Shown piece by piece: positions 33,403-41,244 of a stretch of DNA of 64,000 bases (position 1 is its first letter; each line of letters begins with the position of its first letter). A program made the position numbers and the translations under genes. Under the pieces are notes generated by a model. That model saw nothing but the letters and a program-made list of their open reading frames with translations, did no database searches and was not told the DNA's origin. Source of the DNA: Gemmatimonadales bacterium UBA4456 (GTDB lineage: Bacteria > Gemmatimonadota > Gemmatimonadetes > Longimicrobiales > Gaopeijiaceae); the NCBI GenBank assembly GCA_002390225.1, contig DGOW01000082.1, positions 62,001 through 126,000 of the forward strand. Direction: 5' to 3'.

Positions 33403-35979
33403 ATGAGTGACGAGCTCGAGCTTGGAGGTGATGACGGGGGCGGACAGACCGTTCTGGCCCGCCTCCTAGAAGACGAAATGAGGGAGTCGTTCATCGATTA
33501 TTCGATGAGCGTGATCGTACAGCGAGCCCTCCCCGACGTGCGCGACGGCTTGAAGCCTGTGCATCGCCGTATTCTGTACGCGATGAGCCAGGCAGGCCTA
33601 AGCCCCGGCCGGGCCTACAGGAAAAGCGCAACAGTCGTTGGTGACGTTCTGGGTAAGTACCACCCGCATGGCGACTCCGCCGTCTATGACTCGATGGTGC
33701 GCATGGCACAGGACTTCTCCCTGCGCTATCCGCTGGTTGACGGGCAGGGGAACTTCGGGTCTGTCGATGGTGACTCTGCGGCGGCGTACCGGTACACCGA
33801 GGCCCGCCTCATGGCGCTCGCAACCGAGCTGCTGGCGGACATCGAAAAAGAAACGGTCAACTACGCGGAGAACTTTGACGGCAGCCATATGGAGCCGACG
33901 GTTCTTCCGGCTCGGGTGCCGAACCTCCTGATCAACGGTTCTTCCGGGATCGCCGTCGGAATGGCGACGAACATCCCGCCGCACAATCTGCGTGAGGTGG
34001 TAGCTGCGACCACGGCACTCATCGACGATCCCGACCTGCCTCAGGAAGAGCTCGAGACCCTGGTAACCGGTCCAGACTTCCCGACGGGTGGTTTCATCTG
34101 CGGCCGAGAGGGAATCCGCGACGCTTATCGCACGGGTCGGGGACGAATTGTCATGCGTGCCCGGGCGAATATCGAGTCGATCGATGCCAACAGTGAGCGA
34201 ATCGTCGTCACCGAGATTCCGTTCATGGTCAACAAGTCCCGCCTGATCGAGCAGATCGCTCAGCTTGTGCGCGACAAAAAGCTCACCGACATCAGGGACA
34301 TGCGAGACGAGTCGGACCGCGAAGGGATGCGGATCGTGATCGAGCTCAAGCGCGATGCCGTGCCCGAGATCGTGCTGAACCGCCTGTATCGTCATACGCA
34401 GATGCAGTCGACGTTCGGAACGATCCTCCTCGCACTGGTCGATGGCGTTCCCAAGGTCATGTCGCTGCGCGAGACGCTGCTGCACTTCATTGCACATCGT
34501 CTGCAAGTCATTGTCCGCCGGAGCGAGTACGACCTCAAGCGGGCGCAGGACCGAGAGCACATCCTCGAAGGTCTGAAGATCGCCGTCGACAATATCGACG
34601 AGGTCATCAAGATCATCCGGGGTTCGAAGGACACGGAGAGTGCGTCCGCTCAGCTTCAGGAGTCATTCGAACTCTCTGAGCGTCAGGCGAAGGCCATTCT
34701 CGACATGCGGCTCGCCCGCCTGACGGGTCTGGAGATCGAAAAGCTGGAGGAGGAGCTTGCCGAGATTCGTGCGCTGATCGAGGAACTGCAGCGCATTCTC
34801 GGATCCGAGGAGGTTCGCATGGGCATCCTCAAGGACGAACTCGCCGAGGTCAGCGAGAAGTACGGCGACGAGCGCCGCTCCGAGATCACGCACGCCATCG
34901 GGTCCTTCAACGTCGAAGACCTGATCGTCGAGCAGGACATGGTCGTGACCGTGTCCCACGGCGGGTATGTGAAGCGTCTCCCTGTCGACACCTATCGTGC
35001 GCAACGACGGGGTGGCCGAGGGCTGCGTGGAATGGATACGAAGGAAGAGGATTTCGTCGAACACCTCTTCGTCGCGTCGACACACGACTACCTGATGATC
35101 TTTACCCGTCGGGGCCAGTGCTACTGGAAGAAGGTCTGGGAGATCCCCGAGGGAAGCCGCGCATCGCGCGGCAAGCCGATCGTGAACCTCCTGAACCTCG
35201 GTCCGGACGAGAAGATCGCGGCCGTCGTACCCGTGCGTGAATTCAGCGCAGAACAGTATCTGATCTTCGGTACGCGTCTCGGCGTGGTGAAGAAGACGGC
35301 GCTGTCCGCCTACGGGAATGTCCGTACGGTCGGGCTTAACGCGATGAACATTGCGGAAGGCGATGAGCTGATCGAGGTACGCGTCACGTCTGATGGCGAT
35401 GAGATTCTCATCGCCAGCCGGAAGGGCATGTCGATTCGCTTCAACGAATCCGACGCACGGCCCATGGGTCGCGCTACGGCCGGTGTTCGCGGTCTGAATC
35501 TCCGAGACGATGACGAGGTTGTCGGAATGGTCGTCGCGCGCGAGGACTCGACTGTGCTTGTGGTGTCCGAAAAGGGACTCGGGAAGCGTACGCCGATCAG
35601 CGAGTACCGCCTGCAGAAGCGTGGCGGCTATGGTGTTATCAACCTCAAGGTCTCAGAGAAGACTGGTCAGGTCGTCACCGTGCGAGCTGTCTCGGAAGAT
35701 GAGCAGGTCATGATCATCACGCGAAAGGGAGTCGTGAACCGCCAGCGGGTCGAAGAGATCCGTGTCATTGGACGAGCGACTCAGGGCGTGAAACTCATGA
35801 ATCTCGACGACGGTGACGTCGTGATGGACGTAGCGCGGGTCATCATCGACGATGACGATGAGGATGGGCTGGAGGGCGCGGAGGCACCAGCAGGAGAGAT
35901 TTCTGTGGCGGCCCCGAATGCCGATGCTTCGGATGACGGGGACGGGGATGACGGTGGCGCTGACGACGACGGATCGTGA
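33403..35979 (+). CDS. gyrA: DNA gyrase subunit A
   Basis: 858 residues. Breakage-reunion domain with the active-site Tyr in AAAYRYTEARL and the quinolone region GKYHPHGDSAVYDS, which carries the Ser and Asp of sensitive wild types. Six blades of the C-terminal wrapping domain follow, with a GyrA box QRRGGRG (Lys to Arg variant) near residue 530. The C-terminal tail is highly acidic (runs of Asp/Gly), as in many GyrA proteins. gyrB is not adjacent. The TGA overlaps the GTG of the threonine dehydratase-like gene by 4 bases. Confidence 0.97.
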   Translation: MSDELELGGDDGGGQTVLARLLEDEMRESFIDYSMSVIVQRALPDVRDGLKPVHRRILYAMSQAGLSPGRAYRKSATVVGDVLGKYHPHGDSAVYDSMVRMAQDFSLRYPLVDGQGNFGSVDGDSAAAYRYTEARLMALATELLADIEKETVNYAENFDGSHMEPTVLPARVPNLLINGSSGIAVGMATNIPPHNLREVVAATTALIDDPDLPQEELETLVTGPDFPTGGFICGREGIRDAYRTGRGRIVMRARANIESIDANSERIVVTEIPFMVNKSRLIEQIAQLVRDKKLTDIRDMRDESDREGMRIVIELKRDAVPEIVLNRLYRHTQMQSTFGTILLALVDGVPKVMSLRETLLHFIAHRLQVIVRRSEYDLKRAQDREHILEGLKIAVDNIDEVIKIIRGSKDTESASAQLQESFELSERQAKAILDMRLARLTGLEIEKLEEELAEIRALIEELQRILGSEEVRMGILKDELAEVSEKYGDERRSEITHAIGSFNVEDLIVEQDMVVTVSHGGYVKRLPVDTYRAQRRGGRGLRGMDTKEEDFVEHLFVASTHDYLMIFTRRGQCYWKKVWEIPEGSRASRGKPIVNLLNLGPDEKIAAVVPVREFSAEQYLIFGTRLGVVKKTALSAYGNVRTVGLNAMNIAEGDELIEVRVTSDGDEILIASRKGMSIRFNESDARPMGRATAGVRGLNLRDDDEVVGMVVAREDSTVLVVSEKGLGKRTPISEYRLQKRGGYGVINLKVSEKTGQVVTVRAVSEDEQVMIITRKGVVNRQRVEEIRVIGRATQGVKLMNLDDGDVVMDVARVIIDDDDEDGLEGAEAPAGEISVAAPNADASDDGDGDDGGADDDGS

Positions 35980-36974
35980 GTGCCGTCGTTCAGGGCCAGG
36001 GCCTCGTCGGGCTGACCGAGATCGAGTCGGCAGCCCGGAGGCTTGCGGGCATCATCGTTCCGACGCCTCTGATTCCTGCCGATGCCGTGTCCGACATGGT
36101 GGGTGCGCAAGTTCGTCTGAAGTGCGAAAACCTGCAGCGGGCGGGGTCGTTCAAGATTCGCGGGGCCCACAACTTCGTCTCGCAGCTGTCGGACAATCAG
36201 GTCGCGAACGGAATCATCACCTACTCGTCGGGAAACCACGCGCAAGCCGTAGCGCTGGCGGGCAGATTGCGCGGCGTTCGCGTCGTCGTAGTCATGCCGA
36301 CCGATGCGCCCAAGGTGAAGCGAGACGGAGCGGAACGACTCGGCGCGGAACTCGTGTTCGAAGGCACGACGTCGCTCGAGCGTATGGGCCGGGCTCAGAT
36401 GATCGCGGAGCACGACGGCCTGGTGATCGTTCCACCGTTCGATCACCGGCACATCATTGCGGGCCAGGGGACGGTCGGTCTAGAGATCGCACGCGAGTGG
36501 CGGGACGTCGACCTGGTGCTCGCACCGATTGGTGGTGGAGGCCTCGCCAGTGGTGTAGCTGCGGCGGTGAAGCGGTTGCTTCCATCGGTCAAGGTCATCG
36601 GAGTCGAACCGCAGGGCGCCGCGTCCATGCGCCACGCGCTCGACAACGGGGCTCCGACCCTGCTGACCGAGGTCGACACGATCGCGGACGGGCTCAAGCC
36701 GGTCATCGCCGGCGAACTCACCTTCGAGCACGCGCGTGATTTGATGGACGACGTCGTCACCGTGGACGATGATTCCATCCGAAAGGCCGCCGGGGTCTTG
36801 GTGCACAGGCAAAAACTGGTCGTCGAGTTCAGCGGTGCAGCTACGACCGCTGCGATTTTGTCGGGCAAGGTGAAGATCGACGGTGGCCGCATCGCCGCGG
36901 TGGTCTCAGGGGGAAACCTCGGAATGCCGCTAGAGTGTGAAGATTGTCCCGCCGCGCCCTTCCGCGTCACCTGA
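35976..36974 (+). CDS. Threonine/serine dehydratase, PLP fold-type II (TdcB/serine racemase-like)
   Basis: 332 residues from a GTG at 35976 inside the gyrA stop (GTGA). The PLP lysine is in GSFKIRGAHN (about residue 59), with SSGNHAQAVA, the phosphate-binding loop PIGGGGLASG and the C-terminal VVSGGNLGM. No ACT regulatory domain follows, so it is of the catabolic or serine-racemase type rather than the feedback-inhibited IlvA. It deaminates threonine or serine to the keto acid, or racemises serine. Coupling with gyrA looks accidental in function. Confidence 0.88.
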   Translation: MSAVVQGQGLVGLTEIESAARRLAGIIVPTPLIPADAVSDMVGAQVRLKCENLQRAGSFKIRGAHNFVSQLSDNQVANGIITYSSGNHAQAVALAGRLRGVRVVVVMPTDAPKVKRDGAERLGAELVFEGTTSLERMGRAQMIAEHDGLVIVPPFDHRHIIAGQGTVGLEIAREWRDVDLVLAPIGGGGLASGVAAAVKRLLPSVKVIGVEPQGAASMRHALDNGAPTLLTEVDTIADGLKPVIAGELTFEHARDLMDDVVTVDDDSIRKAAGVLVHRQKLVVEFSGAATTAAILSGKVKIDGGRIAAVVSGGNLGMPLECEDCPAAPFRVT

Positions 36975-36995
36975 CCGCACGAACGAGACCCAGCC

Positions 36996-37679
36996 ATGCG
37001 CAAGATCATACTCTTCGACATTGATGGGACCCTCCTGTGGGGTGGCCCCGCGAAGAGCGCGTTTGTCGATGCGATGAATGAGACGTATGGAATGCCCGGT
37101 GATGTCGAGAACGTGAGCTTCGCAGGCAAGACCGATCCACAGATCGCTCGTGAGCTACTTCATGGCGCCGGCATGTCTCACGAAGAGATCGTGAGTGGGC
37201 TCGAAGAGCTCTTCGGCCGCTACCTGGGGTACCTCGAGGCTCGGCTGCCGGAGAACCCGGTGACCGTCCTTCCGGGTGTGCGTGAACTCCTCGACGCACT
37301 GGCTGCCTATGACGATGTCGGTGTTGGATTGCTGACGGGCAACGTAGCGGGTGGAGCCCGGCTCAAGCTGATTTCCGGAGGCTTGTGGGGACGCTTCGAC
37401 TTCGGCAGCTACGGCTCGGATCATGAACTCCGGGACGAACTCCCGTCGATCGCTGTCGCGCGAGCGAGGAATTTGTGGGGTGAGGTCGTGACGGCCGACA
37501 AGGCGATCGTGGTGGGGGATACCCCACGCGACATCCAGTGCGGTAAGGCCGGCGGAACGGCGACGATGGCGGTCGCCACGGGATCGTTCACCGTCGACGA
37601 ACTGAGCGTTCACGACCCCGACCACGTCCTCGCAGATTTCTCGTCGACAAGAGCTGTGGTGGATCTCCTGCTCAGCTGA
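36996..37679 (+). CDS. HAD-superfamily hydrolase, phosphoglycolate phosphatase-like
   Basis: 227 residues. HAD motifs: I, LFDIDGTLLWGG; II, LLTGN; III, the Lys before AIVVGDTPRDIQCG (motif IV acidic pair). A helical cap lies between motifs I and II. Usual substrates are small phosphate esters such as phosphoglycolate; specificity cannot be read here. It starts 21 bases after the dehydratase gene and probably shares its transcript. Confidence 0.88.
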   Translation: MRKIILFDIDGTLLWGGPAKSAFVDAMNETYGMPGDVENVSFAGKTDPQIARELLHGAGMSHEEIVSGLEELFGRYLGYLEARLPENPVTVLPGVRELLDALAAYDDVGVGLLTGNVAGGARLKLISGGLWGRFDFGSYGSDHELRDELPSIAVARARNLWGEVVTADKAIVVGDTPRDIQCGKAGGTATMAVATGSFTVDELSVHDPDHVLADFSSTRAVVDLLLS

Positions 37680-37822
37680 AGCGTTCTATCGAGCGTTCAA
37701 CGGTAGTCGAGGTTCCTTGATCCCCCTCGCCGTCCGAAACATCTTCCTGTCCTCGATTGACGAGGGAAGCTCCGCCTCGATGGATGCGGAGATCACCTGG
37801 CTGGCCTGAAACCAGGTCGCTC

Positions 37823-37829
37823 AAAGGAG
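37823..37829 (+). promoter_or_regulatory. Ribosome binding site fixing a GTG start
   Basis: AAAGGAG lies 6 bases before the GTG at 37836, the best-placed initiation signal for the DsbA-like gene. The ATG at 37884 has nothing comparable. Confidence 0.65.
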
Positions 37830-37835
37830 TAAAAC

Positions 37836-38576
37836 GTGTCCAGAGGCGAAGATCGACGGGCTGCACGCGAGACCGAGTCCGACATGAAGAAGTTCTACTA
37901 CCTGTTCGGCGTCGTCGTGGTCATCGGCATCGGCGTCGTCGGGTTCAATGTCGGTAACAGTGTACTGAGCTCGGCCGCGACGGCACCGATCGAGCTCGAT
38001 CTGACCGACGACGAAGCGCTGGTAGCGCTGGCGCAGGGTGTTACGCTCGGGGACGACGACGCTCCGGTCACGGTCGTCGAGTTCGGTGACTACCAGTGTC
38101 CTGGCTGCGGAGCATTCGCCCTGTCCGTGAAGCCGCAGCTCGAGGGAACGATGGTGGCATCGGGTGAGGTGAAGTTCGTTTTTTACGACTTCCCCCTCAT
38201 CTCGATTCATCCCAACGCATTCCTGGCCGCGCGGGCAGCTCGCTGCTCTGACGAGCAGGATGGGTATTGGGAGTACCACGAGACGCTCTTCCGGAACCAG
38301 GCCCGCTGGGCGACGGCGACGATGCCATCCAGCGCATTCGAGGACTACGCGGAAGAAGTCGGCCTGGATGGCGGCACCTTTTCGGCTTGTCTGAACAGCG
38401 ACAAATACGCAGACGTCGTCTCAGCCAACATGGAGCTCGGCACGCGCATGGGTGTGAACGGCACGCCCACCGTCATGGTCAACGCGAACGGTAATCTCCG
38501 ACGGATCAACTCGAACGACTTCCAGAGCATTTCATCGGCGATCGCGGCCATGACCGGCTCGGAAGGCTCGAACTGA
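37836..38576 (+). CDS. Membrane-anchored DsbA-family thiol oxidoreductase
   Basis: 246 residues from the GTG at 37836. A short basic cytoplasmic tail is followed by one membrane anchor (FYYLFGVVVVIGIGVVGF) and a thioredoxin-fold DsbA domain with active-site CPGC after VVEFGDYQ and the cis-proline in GVNGTPTVMV. It probably forms or isomerises disulfides in extracytoplasmic proteins, as in the DsbA/BdbD group. Extra cysteines (ARCSDEQ, FSACLNS) may form a structural disulfide. The 63-residue gene follows two bases later. Confidence 0.9.
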   Translation: MSRGEDRRAARETESDMKKFYYLFGVVVVIGIGVVGFNVGNSVLSSAATAPIELDLTDDEALVALAQGVTLGDDDAPVTVVEFGDYQCPGCGAFALSVKPQLEGTMVASGEVKFVFYDFPLISIHPNAFLAARAARCSDEQDGYWEYHETLFRNQARWATATMPSSAFEDYAEEVGLDGGTFSACLNSDKYADVVSANMELGTRMGVNGTPTVMVNANGNLRRINSNDFQSISSAIAAMTGSEGSN

Positions 38577-38578
38577 CT

Positions 38579-38770
38579 GTGAGCAAGACCGTGAAAGTCC
38601 GGCTCCTCTTCGTCGATGATGGTGAGTACCACCACGAGACTGTGGAGATTCCGGCCGGATCGATCGACGCTCATCAACGCCTCATCGACTGCCTGCGTGA
38701 GGACGACGCGGTTCAGAAGAAGATCTTCGTCGACGTCGATCGCCTTGTAGCGGCCCAGCTCGACGACTGA
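38579..38770 (+). CDS. Small conserved-looking protein of unknown function (63 aa)
   Basis: Starts with GTG at 38579, two bases after the DsbA-like stop. The product is soluble with two beta-strands (VKVRLLFVDDG, HETVEIPAG), a helix (AHQRLIDCLRED) and a further strand (IFVDVDRL). The tight spacing and regular codon pattern support expression. I do not recognise the family; one Cys is present, so a link to the thiol oxidoreductase is conceivable but unproven. Confidence 0.6.
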   Translation: MSKTVKVRLLFVDDGEYHHETVEIPAGSIDAHQRLIDCLREDDAVQKKIFVDVDRLVAAQLDD

Positions 38771-38797
38771 TCTCCGGAGAGACCTAGTGGGTCCTGG

Positions 38798-38817
38798 GCG
38801 GCGCGCTTGCGCGTCGC
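38798..38817. terminator. GC-rich hairpin between convergent genes
   Basis: GCGGCGCGC and GCGCGTCGC form a 9-bp stem with one G-T pair around a TT loop, placed directly after the 63-residue gene and before the end of the convergent DUF402 gene. No T-tract follows. Confidence 0.4.
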
Positions 38818-39354
38818 TCAGGCGTCTCCCAGTACCTCCAGGGCGCGTTTCAATGTCCACTCAGTGACGCATCGCGGGGGCCATTCACCCCGGTCGGCGG
38901 CTGACAGGATGTCCTGACCCTCCTGCCATGCTCGAGAAGCCGTGGCCTCGTCCATCAGCCCCCGGTCCTTCGCCTCTTCGAACTCATCCTCGTCGAGGAG
39001 AAGCGCTTTGCCCGCTGGCGTTTGCCACACGTCGAGGAAGAGGTCCGTCGTGTGCCAGATCGGTCCGTCCATCACCGGTGGGGTGAGGATGTTCGCGTAC
39101 AGTCCCGTGAAGGTGCCGTCGGCGCGATGAAAGCGTCCGATGTCGTGCCAGACGTGCGGAAAGGTGAACCAGAGGGCCAGTGAGCCCTGCTCGAGTATGA
39201 TCCTGCCATCCTGTTGCATCGCCACCTCAGCTTCGATCGGCTGGGCCAGTGTCACGATTACGTCTTCTTCCTCGTGTACTAGGCGCTGGTCGTAGATACG
39301 CAGGCTGTCAGGCAGGCGCCGGTAATGAATCGCGATCCGTGGAGCAGAGTTCAC
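38818..39354 (-). CDS. DUF402 family protein
   Basis: 178 residues from the GTG at 39354, which overlaps the stop of the XdhC-type gene (GTGA). The DUF402 core has GSLALWFTFPHVWHDIGRFHR, followed by YANILTPPV, TTDLFLDVWQ and LLDEDEFEEA, the pattern of acidic metal-binding residues known from FomD and nucleoside-diphosphate phosphatases of this fold. It probably hydrolyses a nucleotide or nucleotide-linked compound. At the end of a MocA/XdhC set, it may act on the cytidylyl cofactor or on CMP/CDP, but this is speculation. Confidence 0.8.
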   Translation of the reverse strand: MNSAPRIAIHYRRLPDSLRIYDQRLVHEEEDVIVTLAQPIEAEVAMQQDGRIILEQGSLALWFTFPHVWHDIGRFHRADGTFTGLYANILTPPVMDGPIWHTTDLFLDVWQTPAGKALLLDEDEFEEAKDRGLMDEATASRAWQEGQDILSAADRGEWPPRCVTEWTLKRALEVLGDA

Positions 39355-39674
39355 ACGACTTCCACGAAGACGTCCATGACGCCACCGCACACGGCGGGGC
39401 TCCACGTAGTGAAATCCTCGGTGAGGTCGACACGCACCCGTTCCGGAATGCCCGTCTCAAGCACACGGTGCGCGGAGTCGATGACCTCGGCCTCGCCGCA
39501 TCCTCCGCCAACCGTTCCTGTGAGACCGGCCGAAAGATCGACGAGCATACGGGCGCCGACCTTCCGAGGCGTGGACCCACGCGTGCCGACGATCGTGGCC
39601 AGAGCGCATGCACGACCTGCCTGGCGGGCAGCAACGAGTGCCTCGGTCAGGGTCTTATCGTCTTCATGGGTCAT
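39351..39674 (-). CDS. XdhC/CoxI family N-terminal domain protein
   Basis: 107 residues with only the first XdhC/CoxI domain: IVGTRGSTPRKVGARMLV, TGTVGGGCGEAEVI and a closing CGGVMDVFVEVV. XdhC proteins bind molybdenum cofactor, help sulfurate it and insert it in xanthine dehydrogenase-type enzymes. The nucleotide-binding C-terminal domain is on the neighbouring gene, so XdhC appears split or duplicated here. ATGA overlap with the upstream gene, GTGA with the downstream one. Confidence 0.85.
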   Translation of the reverse strand: MTHEDDKTLTEALVAARQAGRACALATIVGTRGSTPRKVGARMLVDLSAGLTGTVGGGCGEAEVIDSAHRVLETGIPERVRVDLTEDFTTWSPAVCGGVMDVFVEVV

Positions 39675-40528
39675 ATGTTGTCCTGGTCCTTGAAGAAGCG
39701 GTCCGCGACGCGCTCTACTTCTCTGAGGGGAACGCCAGTCCCGCCACGATCGAGCATAACGAGCTCCGCCGCCACGGACACCGCGATTTCCTCTGGAGTC
39801 TCGGCGCCGATATCGAGTCCGACCGGTGCATGAATGCGCGCCAGCAGCGCCCGATCGATGCCCTCATCGAGAAGCTGGACGTACGTGGCACGAACCCGCC
39901 GCCGACTTCCTATCATACCGATGTACGCGGGTAGTGGATGTGCGCGCAGCGCACGGACGAGGCACTCGTAGTCGTACTTGTGACCACGCGTTACGAGCAG
40001 CAGAAAAGAACGCTCATTCAGGCTGACGTCCGCGAATGGGTCGGAAAAGTCCGCTCGGACCAGCCGGTCCGCCTCGGGAAATCGTTCACGGGTGGCGAAG
40101 TCTGGACGGTCATCCAGCACCGTGACGCGATAGCCCAGCATCGCGCCCATGTGTGCCATCGGTTGAGCGACGTGCCCGGCTCCGACGACGACGAGTTCTC
40201 TGATCGGTCGGCGAACCTCGACGTAGAACTCGATCTGTCGGTCGCCGACGTGTAGCGCCCGGATTCCATCGCGAGCACGGCGGTCGTCGAGGGCAGCCGC
40301 GAGACGCTCCACCGCGGCAGCATCAGCGGACGGATCACCCAGTGAGCCGTGCGTGGATGCTCCGTGCTCGGGATGCCGCACGAGCGCCATTCGTGCTCCG
40401 CGGTGCTGCGGAGCACCGTCAGAGGCTCCGACGACCGTACCCACCGCAGCGCTGCCGCCTTCGGCAGATGTTTGCAGAAGGAGCCTCGAGGCCTCCGCGG
40501 CGCCGAGTTCTAAAGGTGTAGTGCTCAT
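39671..40528 (-). CDS. XdhC family protein with Rossmann domain
   Basis: 285 residues. The N-terminal part resembles a weakened XdhC/CoxI domain (GTVVGASDGAPQHRGARMAL, missing the GGG-Cys loop). The C-terminal XdhC Rossmann domain is intact: LVVVGAGHVAQPMAHMGAMLGY, VLDDRPDFATRERFPEAD, LLVTRGHKYDYECL, YIGMIGSRRRV and IHAPVGLDIGAETPEEIA. Role in molybdenum cofactor sulfuration or insertion for hydroxylases of the xanthine dehydrogenase family. Overlaps both neighbours by 4 bases. Confidence 0.88.
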   Translation of the reverse strand: MSTTPLELGAAEASRLLLQTSAEGGSAAVGTVVGASDGAPQHRGARMALVRHPEHGASTHGSLGDPSADAAAVERLAAALDDRRARDGIRALHVGDRQIEFYVEVRRPIRELVVVGAGHVAQPMAHMGAMLGYRVTVLDDRPDFATRERFPEADRLVRADFSDPFADVSLNERSFLLLVTRGHKYDYECLVRALRAHPLPAYIGMIGSRRRVRATYVQLLDEGIDRALLARIHAPVGLDIGAETPEEIAVSVAAELVMLDRGGTGVPLREVERVADRFFKDQDNI

Positions 40529-41202
40529 GCTGGCCGCTCCGTGCTCCGACCGGTCTCGTCGTCAGCGTATTGCATCTGACCGACCATGACAGCGGCGTAC
40601 TCCTCGGGCGTATCGATATCGGTTACGACCCGTGGATCTCGAACCCTCCAGAGTGCCGCGCTGGGGAGGTGGTGTTGGACGACAGTGCGGGCTCCTCCCT
40701 CGAGCGCAGGGTCTGTCAGCTCCGAGAATAATGCTCGGGCGAAGATGGCGGGATGACCCCGCTTTTCCCGAGAGTGACCGTCGACCGAATACTCGTGAAG
40801 CGGGATGACCAGTGGAGCCATGTCCGTCATCGCGACGTCGAGCAAGCTGCGGACGATACCAGCATCGACCAGAGCAAAGTCGAGCGGGAGCCACGCGATG
40901 GCCTCCACGTCGTCGGACAGCGATTCGATCGCAAGGCGCATCGACGTGATCGGCCCCTCGCCGGGGTCGGTGTTGATCACCAGCCGGGCGCCCGTCTCGA
41001 GGGCTGCGTGCTTGATCGTATCGTCGTATTCCGGAACGACGACGATTACCTCGGTGCACCCTCCGCCCCGAAGTGCATCAACCACCCGCTGAACGAATGA
41101 CCTACCGTTGAGCTGGAGCGCTGCCTTGGGCTGGCCCATGCGTCGGGACGCGCCGGATGCCGGGACGACCCCGACGGTCTTGAGGTAGGGAGGGGTGGTC
41201 AC
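40525..41202 (-). CDS. MocA-like molybdenum cofactor nucleotidyltransferase
   Basis: 225 residues. GT-A-type NTP transferase: VVPASGASRRMGQPKAAL at the start, then INTDPGEGPITSMRLAIESL, the metal Asp in LPLDFALVDA, and VTDIDTPEEYAAV. The family includes MobA (GMP), MocA (CMP) and related sugar-type enzymes; next to two XdhC genes a cytidylyltransferase of the MocA type is most likely. The first gene of the three-to-four gene set, 42 bases after the fadB-like gene in the same direction. Confidence 0.85.
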   Translation of the reverse strand: MTTPPYLKTVGVVPASGASRRMGQPKAALQLNGRSFVQRVVDALRGGGCTEVIVVVPEYDDTIKHAALETGARLVINTDPGEGPITSMRLAIESLSDDVEAIAWLPLDFALVDAGIVRSLLDVAMTDMAPLVIPLHEYSVDGHSREKRGHPAIFARALFSELTDPALEGGARTVVQHHLPSAALWRVRDPRVVTDIDTPEEYAAVMVGQMQYADDETGRSTERPA

Positions 41203-41244
41203 AGCGTCACGGGAGTCCTCAAGGGGGCCCTGCCCATGCGCGTC

